64,000 bases of DNA from Turbatrix aceti (Eukaryota; Nematoda; Chromadorea; Rhabditida; Panagrolaimidae): positions 6,042,739 through 6,106,738 of the forward strand of contig OZ017767.1 of the NCBI GenBank assembly GCA_963969345.1, in the 5' to 3' direction. Position numbers and translations under genes: made by a program. Under the pieces are notes generated by a model, which saw only the letters and a program-made list of their open reading frames with translations, searched no databases and was not told the DNA's origin. Positions 33,143 to 46,300 of this stretch are shown one piece after another (the first letter of the stretch is position 1; each line of letters begins with the position of its first letter).

Positions 33143-33807
33143 TTATACTCCGAACCGGAGCTGCGCGTTGACGCAGGCGATGGCTTCGTGGCTCGATCCC
33201 GGGTTGTAGTTGTGCATCTCGATGTTGAGCATGTACGCCTTCTGAAAAAAAAAAACTTTCGTAACCAACAAAAATATTCTTTTGAAAAACTTGCATTTCC
33301 GACAAGTGTGCTGATGATGCTGCTGAATTGAGTCAGATCAAGGGGAAGCTTGAGGACGAGATTTCCCGTGACAAGGGGGCAATTGTTGGCAAATTCGCAG
33401 CCGTCGATGTTGTTGAGCAGACCAAAAGTCGGAATTTCCTGCCATCCGCACTTTCCGGTGAGCCAGTCGGATGAGTACTGATAAATCTTGACGTTCGACT
33501 TGTTGTCGACGTATGGGACACCGTTGTTGACAGCGGTCAACTCGATGATGATCTTCTCCTTCGGGTTGATCGGGTACATGACATCTCCGCCGTCGTTCAC
33601 GGCTGTCGCGTTGGTTACTACCATTGCGTAGGCTTAAAAGGACTCAAATTAATAGCAGGGGAAAAAGGAAGGAATCAACTCACTGCCAGGACACTGGTAG
33701 GTATGAATCCCGGTTTCGGTGCCATTGGGATACCCGCAGTCAGCCGCTTCGGCTGAAAAAGAGCATCCAGCGACGAAGAAAAGCACAACCAGCAGAGAGA
33801 AAGCCAT
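33143..33807 (-). CDS. Secreted ML (MD-2/NPC2-like) domain lipid-binding protein
   Basis: Exons 33807-33684, 33632-33295 and 33241-33143 keep frame and give 186 residues. A signal peptide (MAFSLLVVLFFVAGCSFSAEA) is followed by Cys-containing ML domain sequence: DCGYPNGTETG, KEKIIIELTAVNNG, GLLNNIDGCEFANNCPL, GNLVLKLPLDLTQFSSIIS and HNYNPGSSHEAIACVNAQLRF. ML domains are beta-sandwich pockets for sterols and other lipids; nematodes have several secreted members (heh-1 type). The second intron starts GCAAGT: only a GC donor (after GGAAAT) keeps the frame into KAYMLNIEMHN. The first intron ends in TTTTAAG, an uncommon acceptor. The start is the only ATG before the signal peptide. Confidence 0.9.
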
Positions 33808-34392
33808 TTTGAACTCGTCAACTGAAGAGGATGAAGAAGCTGCTTTTAACGCAGTTTTACGGTGATTATGCGGTCCTAGTTAGCATGGTAACCCGATGCA
33901 ATCACGCTATCCTTATCTATGCAGTTCCGGGAGCATAGTCTACACGGGAGTCGTCTTTGCGGATGTCTTTGAGGGTCAAAGAACTCTACACTCAAAGATG
34001 TTCATGCATTTATTTGTTTCTTCGATGCAATTCGAGTCATCATTTTTTGTTTGTTTTTTATTCAACAAAAAAAATACTGTTTCCCGAAAATAAGTGCCAC
34101 ATTTATTATCAAAAACATTCTGAATGCCGTAAAACGACTGACTAGGGGACCGACTGAGTGAGAGACCAGATTGCAGAATCGTGGAGCATTATTTAGGAGA
34201 ACTGATGACTGATAACAAGGAGAGGCGAGGGCATAAAGGTACTCTGATAACTCGTGTGCGACGGGCGTGTGCTGCTGCGTCGTTGTCGTCGTCGCTGTCG
34301 CCTGTCGTCGGTCGCAACGAACGCTGGACGGCTTCACTCGGGCTGATATGGTGGCGGTGCTAGGCTGGGAGCGTGCCTCGATGGGGCCGCTG
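33808..34392. other. Upstream of the ML-domain gene and 3' region of the SK channel
   Basis: No exon supported on either strand; GTCGTCGTC-type triplets occur at 34280-34310. Confidence 0.4.
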
Positions 34393-37300
34393 TCACCTGG
34401 CTCCCGCGTCGATGAGCGGTGTGGATTCGTCGGTACCGGCCGGGCCCTTGCCGGTGTACTCGGTCACCGGCGACGGCACAAGCACGGTTTCGGCGCTGCT
34501 GTTGACCGGTGGCAGGGAGGAGAGTGCCGGCGATGGATCGTGGTTGTTGGCTGCGGTCACGACGGTTGGTCCAGGTGATGCGCGTCCCGGCACCTGAAGC
34601 GTCTGACCGAGAGACGTCTGTCGCTGGAAGGACGCCGTTGTGCCATTGGCCGGCGGAGGAACGACCGCCGATCCGCTGGCCTGGTTCAGCACGGCATTCT
34701 GCAGCTCCATGATTTTTTGTGTCAGCGTGTCGATTTGGGCTATGAATTGATCCTGAGTCCGGTGCATCTCCCAGAGCGTTTCGTGCATTTCGCTGTGCAA
34801 CTAAAAATTTATTTCCGGCATAGATTCGAGTTTTCCAGGAAAATCTTGTCTTTAACAAACCTTTCCAACGTCCAGGAGACTGTTTCCCTTCTCCTGCAAT
34901 TTCCGCTGGTCCCATTTGATTCGCCTGAACTCGTTGATTGAGTTCAAAAATTTCCGTTGGTGGTGGCGCAGTCGGAGGTCGTCGCCCTTGTTTGACGCCT
35001 TCTGGTACTTGTGGATGAACCTAAAAAAATACCCATCCAATAACCCCGCTTTCAGGAAAAGCTAGAAAACCAACCAAGTCTGCTGCAAAACAGAAGCCGC
35101 GGCATTTTTACGCTGATTTGTGAGCTTCGAATCAGCCATGAAATTGTTTACATGTTTTTCGGCACGCGAAAGCTCAAGTTTCCGCGAGATGACGGCAATC
35201 AGCGCAGACGAGACTCCCGCGCCAACAATTCCAGTAGTGATGGCTAACATTCGGCCACAGTACGTCGAAGGCACGACGTCGCCGTACCCGACGGAGAGAA
35301 AAGAGACCGTGATGAACCAGAGCGAGTTTAGATAGTAGTGATCTGTCGTGAAACGGCCGTTGTACCGCTCGCACTGCGTGAACATCCACGACATGCAGAT
35401 CCAGTAGCTGACGGTGAAGACAACCAGCACAGACAGCGGGTGATCCGCCATCATTGTTTTGATCACGAATCGGAAATCCATGGAAATCCGGTTGAGCGCC
35501 GCTATCGAGCGCGTGGCAGCGTCCTAAATATTCATTTTTTTTGTTGTCGATCGATTCGTGAATTTTAAAGCGCAAATTTTTTCATCAAAAACCACTTCAA
35601 CTTCAAAAAAAGGCTACTTGAAAGTGCACTTTTTTCCAAAAATTCAATTTCGTGGTGAAACTATAAAAAAAAGAAAAAAAGTCCAATTTGGAAAATTCGT
35701 TTTAGCATTTTTTGCGCCATAACGAATTTCAACCATGCGTGTCCTGCCTACCTGGAACTGCTTGCTGTGAAGTACCATGAAGCGACAGAGCAGATATGAC
35801 CGCAGAAACATGGGCACGGAGAGAATGACGTCGACTGGGACAGAGACCATGGTGATGCGTCGTTCGTCGGGGGATATGTAGGGCCAATTCATATTTCCCG
35901 AACCGGGAAATGGACAGATCGCGCAGACCGCCACCTCGATGGCGAGCTTTATGATGCGCTCTGTCGTCACCGCGACCCGCCAATCATCGGCGCCGGAATC
36001 TATGAGGGCTATCTTGACTTCGACCCGGTGGTAGTTGCACAACGTGATGATTAGGATGACGGTTGAAAATACGCATAGCGACCGTAGCGAGAGAGAAAGA
36101 AGGCTTTCCTGGAATTTGGGAGGTGAGAAAAAAAAGAAAGTACTGTCACGGGAACCAAAGTAGACTCTGCGCAGGTAAAGGGGACACTACATTTTCTCCC
36201 CAGATAAATAAATAACGTGACAAACAACTACCGTGCGATTTCCACGGAGGCTAAATGCATTACGCCTCTTAAAAGCTCGAAGGTCTACAACTTTCATGTC
36301 AGAGGACAAAAAACCCATGGCACTCGCCAAGATTGCTTGCCACTTTGACTCATCGGCACTCGTGCCACCAAAAGCTGTGCTACATACATCTTATTACAAA
36401 AAAAGAGATTTTTCCAGAAAAGAGGTTATTTACGAGCTGAAAAAGAAGCGTTTCCCATTACCGCTTCTTTTTCGAGTCCTCAGAACAAGTTTCAGGAGTA
36501 TCCGTTTTCAGCTCTCCGTTCGAGGCAACAAAGAAAGACAAATCCGGCGCCCTAAATAGCCGCTGAACGTTGTCTCACGTTCGAATTGACTTTTGTACAT
36601 TTCACGTTTCGAAACAAGTCAAAGTCGATGAAATTCGGAACGTTTGTTCTTCTTTGCCTTGAAAAAGTCGTCATAAAACAGAGAACAAACACCTTTACCG
36701 GAAGTATTTTTAAAAAACCTCGGTTAATTTTCCCAGGTCGCGCCTGGTTGCCCCGTGGGTGTCGAGTCGGAAAATTGCTCATTAGAGGGCGGCAAGACCA
36801 CCTACCTTGCGTATGAAGCCAAGCGCGGTGATTTCGGCATCGATGACGACGAGGATGAGTCCGATGAAGGCGAGGAGAAGCGACAGGTCGCAGACCTTGT
36901 TCCGTCTCAGGAAAAGTTGCTTTCGTTGCCGGCATCTCATCTTTGCCGTGGAGTCGCTGAAGAGCAGGCATTTACAGATTCGAGACATCTCTTGGCGGCG
37001 CCGACAATCCAATCGCAGCGCCTCTCTTTGCACACACACACACTGCGGCAGTGGGGACTGCCAAGCTGCTGCCGGGGAGGGCAGCGTGCACACGCGCCAC
37101 GGCACTCGCACCTCCCGTCTTGACTCGGTGGTAACGGGAAAAGGAGGCGACGCCCCGGTAAATTAACTCAAGTGGTCGGTTGCTTGTCTTGCTGCTACCA
37201 GGGTTACCTGTCTAAGACGGGGGCCGCGTGGCAGACATGCAACTTGCCTTCGTACTCACATGAAAGCCGCTGGGATACTAGATATTTACGTGCAGGACAC

Positions 37301-40300
37301 TGTCGCGCAGACCCCGGCCACGTCGTTTACGGTAATTGAGTTTTGTACCCTTGCATCTAGCTTTGACAGAGTCGCGCATAGCAACGGGTAATGCAATTTA
37401 TCGTTAGCGCAACATCTTCAAAGAACCCATAAATGGCACACCGTAATTATGATATTAGTCGTGGGCATAAAAAGTGAGCTGTTAACGTAACGCGATTGTC
37501 GCGCAAGTGCACCAAAGGCAATTTGATTCATTCCCTCTACTATTTATTTATAAATAAACTTCAGCAACGGCGGCGTCAAATGGCTAAACGAGTTCGCGTT
37601 GCGGTATTTTGACTTTAAAGTGCACTAATAAACAACTGCCGGTAAAAAATCTCAGGTATAATAAATACAAAATTGAATTTATCGCGGCACAACTTTTTTT
37701 TTGTCTGTGGCATGATAAAGTACAGACAAATAAAAAAAGTACAAAATGTGTTTTGTTCGGGATGACTAATTTGTAAGCGCACCTATGTAGAATCACGCAT
37801 TTCACGCTATCGCGCGCAGAAGAATCTGACAGGTGCGCAACAGATCATCGAAAAACTCACCTCGTAATGGCGATGCCGTACCCACTCTGGCGACGCCTGA
37901 TTTTGCTCGTCGACGACGACCGCTTCTGGTTCGTCGTCGTGGAGCTCTCCAAATCCGTAATATCAAACCGCACGTCACCGTTGCATTTTTCTTCTGAAAT
38001 ATGATATTTTTTAATATTAGAAAAAATTGAAAGATGCATATTTTTAAATTTTATGTTCAAATTATTTTTTTTAGCTTTACTGATTAAATTTTTTTTTTAA
38101 TTTTTCGCAGCAGCGTCCTAAAAAGTCAGCATCATTCAAATTCTATCCCACCAATGATTTCCTCGAGCTCCACAAGATCAAGGTTCTTGGGAGTCTTGGG
38201 AAGAATTGGGCGTCGGATGACGCGAGACATGGCCTCGCAGACCACCTGATAGACATCCTGTCCCCGATGACGCCTCTGCTTTTTGAAGTGATGGTCCATC
38301 TCTCACAGAAGACAGCAACGCAGCAAGCAGCCAACAACCACTGTGCCAAAAACCTTCTGGCAACAAACTGACTGTGAGAGCGGGAAACGTCGACTGTCAA
38401 CGCTGCGCTCACGGTCGACTTATTCCGAACAGAGTCGTTGTTCTGGCACTTAATGGCTCGTTTTGGTTATGTCCACCTGGCAGCCGTGTTTTTTAAGCTT
38501 CTGCCTATCCTGGCGGACTGCCCCTCCTTACGGCCTCTGTCTAGCAACAACCTACAGGTTGCCCAGGGACAACTCAATTAACCTGTCGGACTCAGAAGAA
38601 ACATGGGCTCCGGTAAGCTGATTTATCTTGGCAAACGTTTATCTTGGCCTATCTTTAGAAACGTCATGCGTTTGTTTAAACTACACGCATGACGTTTCTA
38701 AAAAAGTTGAAACAAAAAAAAATAACCTGAAGAAGAGAGCAGCATGCTTCGCCAGCAACCGACAAGGTCTAGAGTCACGTCTCGCGCGGATAACACACCT
38801 AGAGTTGTCGGACTACAAGTCCCTGGATATGGAAAATCCCTCAGAAGCTCAAAAAGTACAAAAACATGTACCATAATGCATTCGGTCCGTGTCATGCGAG
38901 CCACTCTTTTGCTTACGAACGTGGCTCAAGAGTGATGTCATACCAGGTCAAGCCGGCATGGGACGTTTTTTAAGCAGCTCAAGAGGCTGCTTGGATGCAA
39001 GTCATCCGGTTTTTAGGAAAATTAATTCTCGCATCAACCCAACGCAAATGACAGTAGCCAGTTATTTTTGGAGAGGTATTAATGCAAGGTGCCTAAGTGC
39101 ACGGCATTACTATTTTATCCTTGAATTGTTTTTTTCATGCAAATGCATCAAAACAAGTGAAAACACTTTGCAGGTCCTCAGGATGACCTGCATGTTTTTC
39201 GCCTTTGAAGTGCCGCGCTCATACAAGAATCAAACATCGCAGAGCATCTTTGAGGTCAAAAATTTTAGCCAGAAGATATACAAACCCCTGATACTCATAA
39301 ACCGTTCCAGAAACTTTTGTTTCATGGTTAGCGTGCTGCAGACTTCACCCGTTGCAGCGGAGTAGACGGCAGTCATCGGAAGCGGACTGTAGAGCTCGAA
39401 GGAGCGCCAATACGAAGACAATCGGCGTCCCCCGGCTCCTTCAGGCGCGGTCCCCACAGCAGCAGCAGATCCGCCGTTCATTTGGAGAGCCGAGGGGCTG
39501 GCCGAGCACCTCCGACGTCTCGAATAATCCGTAGTCGACATCCGACGCATTGGATTCTCCAGACGTCGAACGGAGGTAACATACGGCCGATCCAGCATGT
39601 TGCTGGACGATCGTGTTGGCGCCAGTGACGGCGTAGGGGTCGGGACCCGTGGCTCGACGAACGCGGCACACATCATCGGAACCCCGTTTTCTACCGTGCC
39701 CCGTGATAGCAGGTGTTATAGGTCATCGACGACATCTGAAGTCCAGGGAGATCTTGGATGCAAAGTTCACGGAGCAAACACGATACGGATGGTTGCAAAG
39801 GACTCAAAGGAGGAAAGTACGGTGCCTTCAGAAACCGATGAAAGAACAGAGACCAGAAAGCAAACAGGTCGTCGGACGGGTGCCGACCGCAAAAAAAAAG
39901 ATAAGTCTAGCGTGACCGACCCGAAAACAAGAGCCGCACGCCATTTTGCCGAACAACTTGGCGGAGATGCGTGTCGTCAACAAGTTGTCCTGTCCTTTTT
40001 TTGTTTTTTAACACGGGGAGATTATGCCTACTTTCTTCCGGCGCTGGAGGGCCATCGATTGGGCAGCGGAGAAGGATTCATAGCAAAGTAGGTGTCTACA
40101 TATGTACAAAAACACGCAAGCACCCCAAAAACAAAACAAGTCCGTCAGACAGGCGCACACAAACAGCCGTGATCTGTCGAAAAAAGCAGGACTCTCCAAG
40201 TCTATCCGATCAGGACAAAACACACGTGTGTGCCAAAAAACGTCATTGTTGACAAGCAGCGACAGATAATAATTAGTACAAGGGGCGGTCCAGTCCCGTG

Positions 40301-43300
40301 CTGCCTAATTCGGACAAATGAGGAGCGAAGAAGACCTCGGGTATTAGGAGGACTGCGGCTGCGGCTGTGGATTTGCAAGCCCTGGGAGGGCAGGCAGTCA
40401 CCCCGGATTTGCGCCAACGCTCCTGAGTCCTGACACGGTGCGCGCGTACAACTCGGAAAATTACTACTGCTTGCCCTTTGATTTTCTAACCCCCAAGGTC
40501 TTCGCAAAAAACCCCGCGGGCAGAAAAATAAGATGACAGCGCCACCATCCAAGGGCTTTGGACCGTGGGGCTTACGGAAAAAGCTCCAGTCGTGAGCTGT
40601 TTTCCATTCATTTAGGATTCACCAGCAACGAGATCCGGTGCTGAATGGTTCTCTAACGACGGAGACGGAGACGGAGACAGTGTCAGCATCGGTGCACGTA
40701 CATAAACGCCAACAAGTCGCCCAAGAACCAAGAATAAAGTTATCCATTTTTTAATCCAATCTGGACAAAAAACAAACAACTTTAGAGAAACCGTGGGTGA
40801 CGGAAGCATCCAGACCCTGCTCCCCGGCACTCGCACGTGTTGTGCCGTGAAAAGAACTCTCAAGCACCATTTATTAAATTATGCAAGCACCTTCGACAGC
40901 TGCGTGCCGTTTTTCATCCACGCGGGGCAGAGATTCAAAAAAGCCACACGACAACTTCCGGAATGTGTTGGTTGGCATTTTTTTCCACGAGAGGAGCGCA
41001 ATAATGCCAGGAAAACCGTGCACGAGGATACAAAAAATCTTCAGTGCTACTTCCATAATCGATAGCTATGTAGTAGCTAATTTGCGCAAATGAGGTAGAA
41101 ATACGAAACTCGAAACGGGCGCAGTGATAAGAAACAGAGACTTCATGAGCTCGGTTTCATGTCAGCAGCGTGCAGCGTTTGTGTTTGAGTGTTCGAACGA
41201 ACAACTTGATAAAAAAAACCCAAAGAATATCAAAGCCAGATGTGAGGCATCAGGTCGGCCGGCATGCAAGTCAATCATACGAACCCCTGGCTGGTCATTA
41301 AAATGCAAATCGGTGACTTTAACCACTTAAAAAACAATGTAATTGATCTTTACGAGAAAGACGTAAAACGTCAGACAAGACGAAGAACATATTTTTTTTT
41401 GCTCTGCTCTTCGAAAATGCAGGTACATACCCACACGACTTCTTCCGGGTTGACACAAACATCCGGATTCGATGGGTTTTCTGTAGCTCAAACAACAAAT
41501 TAAGCATTAACAAGCAACCGAAGGAGCAAGCAAGCACGAGAACATCGTTTCGTTTTCGCAGGAACAAAAACAACCCGAGGGACCGGCTACCTATGACTTC
41601 CACGGCACCTCGGCTAATCCTAATCCAACTGACTGCGAACACGCACCGATGAGTACGTAGCGGAAGCGACATGCGCCCCCGGCGTCCGTCGAGGTATCGT
41701 AGAGCACCCCCGGCTCTGAAGGACCTCTGGGGGCCTGCAGAAGTCAAAGTCGTCGCGGTGGACTTGAAGCCATCGTGTAAGAGTATTGAACTAGGCAGGC
41801 TTCATTCCATCCAGATCCTTCCTTCTTCCGCACTTCCCCCTGGGTCTGGCCAAAAAAAAACATCATGCAAGTTGCCACCGTTCTTCGTTCAACGTCTTTT
41901 TTGCCAACAACAATGTCATATTTGTTTTGGCAGATTATTCCTTCATTCGTCATTGGCATTACCCCGGACAGCGGAGCAACAAGCTGCTTTTTAGTTGCTC
42001 TGCCGTCGATGATGCACTTTTGTAAATCGTTTTGCGGACATTTTTACAACTGGGGTCTCTAAGGATTCAAAGATTCCCAGCATTTTTTGAAAAGAAGGCA
42101 AAAACCAACCTTGCGACTCGGACCGTGGCAGAAGAGCGCCTGGTCCGGATTCCCGTCTTGATCTGGCCGTGAGAAGGTTTCGAAACTGATTTGTGTAGCC
42201 GCTGACTCGGAGGATGTCGCTGCTCACCTGGAAGGAACCCGATCGATAATTTGCCCTTCCATCGAAATTAGATCCCCGGTAAGTCGTGTAGCAAGGCTCA
42301 GCCCAGCCCGAAACCCGACAGGTCAGGTGCCCCTCCCCTTCCCGACTGATGTGAGTCTCTCTGCCCTCTGGCGTCGGCTTACAATAAACATGGAGTTGGC
42401 ACGCTCGCGTTGCGGGTGGCCCGTCGCCAAGATCCACGACGCCCCTGACTCCCTTCGCTTGGAGGAAGCAGCATCGTAGGACGGCGGCTGTGAAGACTGT
42501 GGGTGGTAGAGAGACGTCGAGGATGGGGGATGGCCAAAGTTGGAGCCGGGCGGGAGCAGGTGGGATGACGTCGTGCTCCTCGAGTGCGGCAGGTACACCG
42601 CGGCCGAGGCAAACAGCGGCGGCGGGGGCTTCATTGGCGGACAGTCAAGGCATCCCGGTATTCTTCTGCATCAGTTGAATGGTACAAACGTTACAAAAAA
42701 AAAAACAAACAAAAATTCGGTTTTTGTTAATCATCAAGAAACGCGATTGAAACGGAAGTTGGAACTGAACACGCCCACAGAAGGTTATTTTTATTTTTAA
42801 TCCTTCCGGGAGACAGTAAATTGACCGGATGCCGTCAGAGAACGGTAACTAGAAACCGGAGACAGACAGTGTCGCGTTCGGTAACGAATAAATGCGAACG
42901 CAGATTTTTTGAAGGCAAAGGCAACGCAGAAAAAATAAAAACTATACAACATCTGGCGCGTCGTACAAAAATTTCAGAAACCCGCCAGGGTTAAAAGTGA
43001 AAAGATTACGCGGCAAAAGAGGGTGGCAAAGGCGTTTATCGGATTTCCCTGTCACAGGCCAAAACACAGGACGTTTGACGCGCCCGGAGGCAAACCAAAC
43101 TCGATGCAAATGCAATCAGTACAACCCGCCCTGGAATTGGCCGGGGCCACTACCGAATGACTCCCCAGGCAATCGAACGTCTGCGTGCTATTTTTAAGCG
43201 TTTTAGGGGCAATTATGGAGTGCCGTTGTGGAGAGGCCACGTGACGGGAGTTGTCGCGCTCCTTCGTTCACAATGAATGAATGACTGACCTAAAAGGTGA

Positions 43301-46300
43301 TGAACAAAGACCGTATGTCCTACAAGTGCGCTCATTAACCAGCAAATCTCTGAAATTGTCAGAGAAGCACGTATTCGTTCTAACGAGTTGTATTTTATCT
43401 GTCATATAATATCTGTTGAGTAAGCGAGTTCTAAGTCTCCAGGGGGTTCTTATACGCTGCATCGCTGCAAAAAAAACAAAGTTTTGAAAGCTTTTTGCTT
43501 GTTGTTTTCGTTCCACGCGGCAAGTACCAATCTGAACGAGCTCAGAAAGGTCGGAAATGTCGGGAAGGTGTTAGCTCCCTGATTACAGGCAGATCTTCGA
43601 TTTGGACAAATTAAGCGCTCTGGTGGAACGGGAAAACAGGCCAAGCGCATCGCATCGTCTCCGCCGCAATCAGAAGCGACGACGGAACGAACGAACGAAC
43701 GAACGGAAGTTGTAAACCGAGCAAAGACGAAGGCAATACAGAGAAAAGGCGGTTGTAAGAAGCACGTCGCGAGGCGCCACAGGTCAAAACTTTTTATTTT
43801 TTATCTGCCGCTTCCAGGACGTAATTGCATTGCTCTGAGTCAACGGTTTTCCGGCGGACAATTGAAGAAAGCCGTCAGCCGTGGAGCCTGGAGCAAATTA
43901 TCCTGGCTGGACTCCGGCTCACATCAGATGAGCGTGCATACATACGTCACTTCGACTTCATCGAGCAAACGAGCGACCGAATTAATTATCTACGACAAGG
44001 AAAAAAAGACCACCGGTCAGTGTGTTTTGGAGCCAGAAAGATCAAACTCACCCCCCCCCCCCAAAAAAAAAAGAACCAAACTTGGAATTCGGGGAGCGTG
44101 AAAAACTTCCGCCAATTTAAAGAATTTAAAGACAGGCAGCACTAAAAAAAAGAGAGGGCCTTTCACTTGTTCGCTACGCTAATTTTAACAAATTTAGAGG
44201 AGCAGCGCGGCGAAGGAGGACCGGATGATGCGGGGCGACCTCAGAGCCAAGCGCCCTGGCTGCCGGCATCCGGTTTCGGAAAGCCGTCTTATCCCGGCGA
44301 CCGAAACGTGAGCTGCACGCCGGCGCGCCTCCAAATCACCGTCGTTGCACTTTGAATAAACAAAGAACGCTGTGAATCGCAGACAGCCTAAAGAAAAACT
44401 TAGAAAACTTTGATGGGAACGCTTCTTTGCCCCGTGGAAAGACCTCAAGCAACCACGACCGCCTTATGCGGGTACGAGTTGCACCGCGGATGTTGGATGT
44501 TTGTTTTCTGCTCAAAATTGATAAATGAGTATAATTTCGAAGACCGGATGAGCTCAATGACGAATTTGAAATTTATTGCGTCGGAGAAAACTGGAAAAAC
44601 AAAGGCCACTTTTTGCAGGCCATCGACTCGAGTTTGAGTTCGAATTAGAATTAGAACGCGTCCACCAAGCGCAGATATTTGATTCCGTCTCAAAAGTTGA
44701 AATAGTACCGGAAAGTATGAAAACGCGACGAAACACTTCCGTATTTTGAGCAAAAACCAAGCCAGGCCAGGGAAGAAGGCTCATGCAGACGTCATAAATT
44801 TCTCCTGCTTATCATATTCGTCCAGAAACGCAGAAATGCCGCAATGGCCGTCGATCGACCTTTGCCGGCGGGCAAAATCTCAAAGAAAAACAATTTGAGC
44901 GCCTCTTCAGACGGGCTATAAATTTCGGCGTCGCATTGAGTCGTGGTCATTAGCCGAGAAAGGGTTGCCGGAAACATAGAAACACAGAAGTCAGACAAGC
45001 TCCATAAAAAAAGGCGCGTACAAAGGGATACACCCCCGAAAGGGGTGCAAAAAGCAGTATATGAACTCTTGAACACCACAGAACACAAAACTATAGAAAA
45101 AATAGAATAAAAACAAAGTTTAGCCTCCAGGCGTGGTGTTTGTGCCGTAGAAAGACCAAATAGGTCATTAACAAACGAGTTATGCAAGAATCAAAGAATG
45201 GAGCCTGCTACACGACAAATTTTATTTTTCGACAGAAACTCACCTGGGCTATGGGATTGTTGAAGCTGCGCAGACTGAGTCCATCATTGTTGCTGTGCGA
45301 ATGCGCGGCACCGAGGGGGACGTCGCTCCAGTCGCAGCTCTTGTGGTACCGGCGTTCGAATGGCGTCAGGCTCTGGGCACTGAAAAAAAAATAAACACGA
45401 TGAATCCTTGAAATCAACGAAATTGTCAAATTCAAAGCTTTTGCGTAATTTTCCATTTTCCGAAGTTTTTCCCGATCAAACCTGACGCTTCTAGAAGCCA
45501 CGGAAAACGTAGCAGCCTTGTCGAGGACGCGCCCGTCCGGTCCGTGTGCTACCATGGCATCTGCAATGACCCGAGCTGACGAAATTCTATCACGGTAAAA
45601 AAACGAAAATTCGCTTCATCGAAAACAAAAAAAAATGGGGCACTCCAAACCCAAACATGTCTGCCACGGCCAAACCCAAACAATGTGTCTACCCCGGCAC
45701 ACCTGGATCACCTGGGGTGGCTAGGATGGGCAAAAACCACCTCCGTCAGTCATTCAACAGTGAACAGTGCCTTCGTTTCTGAGAAAACCAAAAAAAAACC
45801 ACCACCAAAACCCAATGCCGAGAACAACTAAGACAATTCAGGCCGTAAAAATCCCCGGTATTCAGTGTGCCAAACACGTTTGTTCGGCAAAGAGGAATCA
45901 GTGATGAACGCCTCGACATGAACAGAAAAAAAAATGCGCATAAAATATGGACATTGGTGCGCTCGTTTTTTCTTGCAAACAAAAGAAAAATGCTTCTGTG
46001 CACAGAAACAAGCCCCCAGAGCTCTATTTAACGGAGGCACGAGAGTGAATCACATTACCGGAAGCTAGTTAGTTACCTGGCTGCCGCGCGAGCCCCCCCC
46101 CCTCCTAGTCCCCATAGTTAGTAAGCGCTCGTTAGACCCCTTCAAAGACCTGAAAGCAAGCGACGGTTCGACAGTCCGATGGTCGCTGGCCTCGTTGCCG
46201 TCAACAACATCTTGACAGCCCCTTCTTTTCCACGACAAAAAAAACAACCCAGGTATGTACTATTTACTGTAGTGAGAGGTAGACAACGTATACTTTTTGT

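Noticed and set aside
34334..34915. 193-codon minus-strand frame over the SK C-terminal exon
   Set aside because: It runs through an intron in another frame; the SK coiled-coil frame is in phase with its neighbours.
43682..43704. GAAC tandem repeat as a possible CRISPR-like or regulatory array
   Set aside because: It is a simple tetranucleotide run; CRISPR arrays are not expected in nuclear animal DNA and no spacer pattern exists.
44050..44075. C-run followed by A-run
   Set aside because: Low-complexity homopolymers; no structure beyond that.
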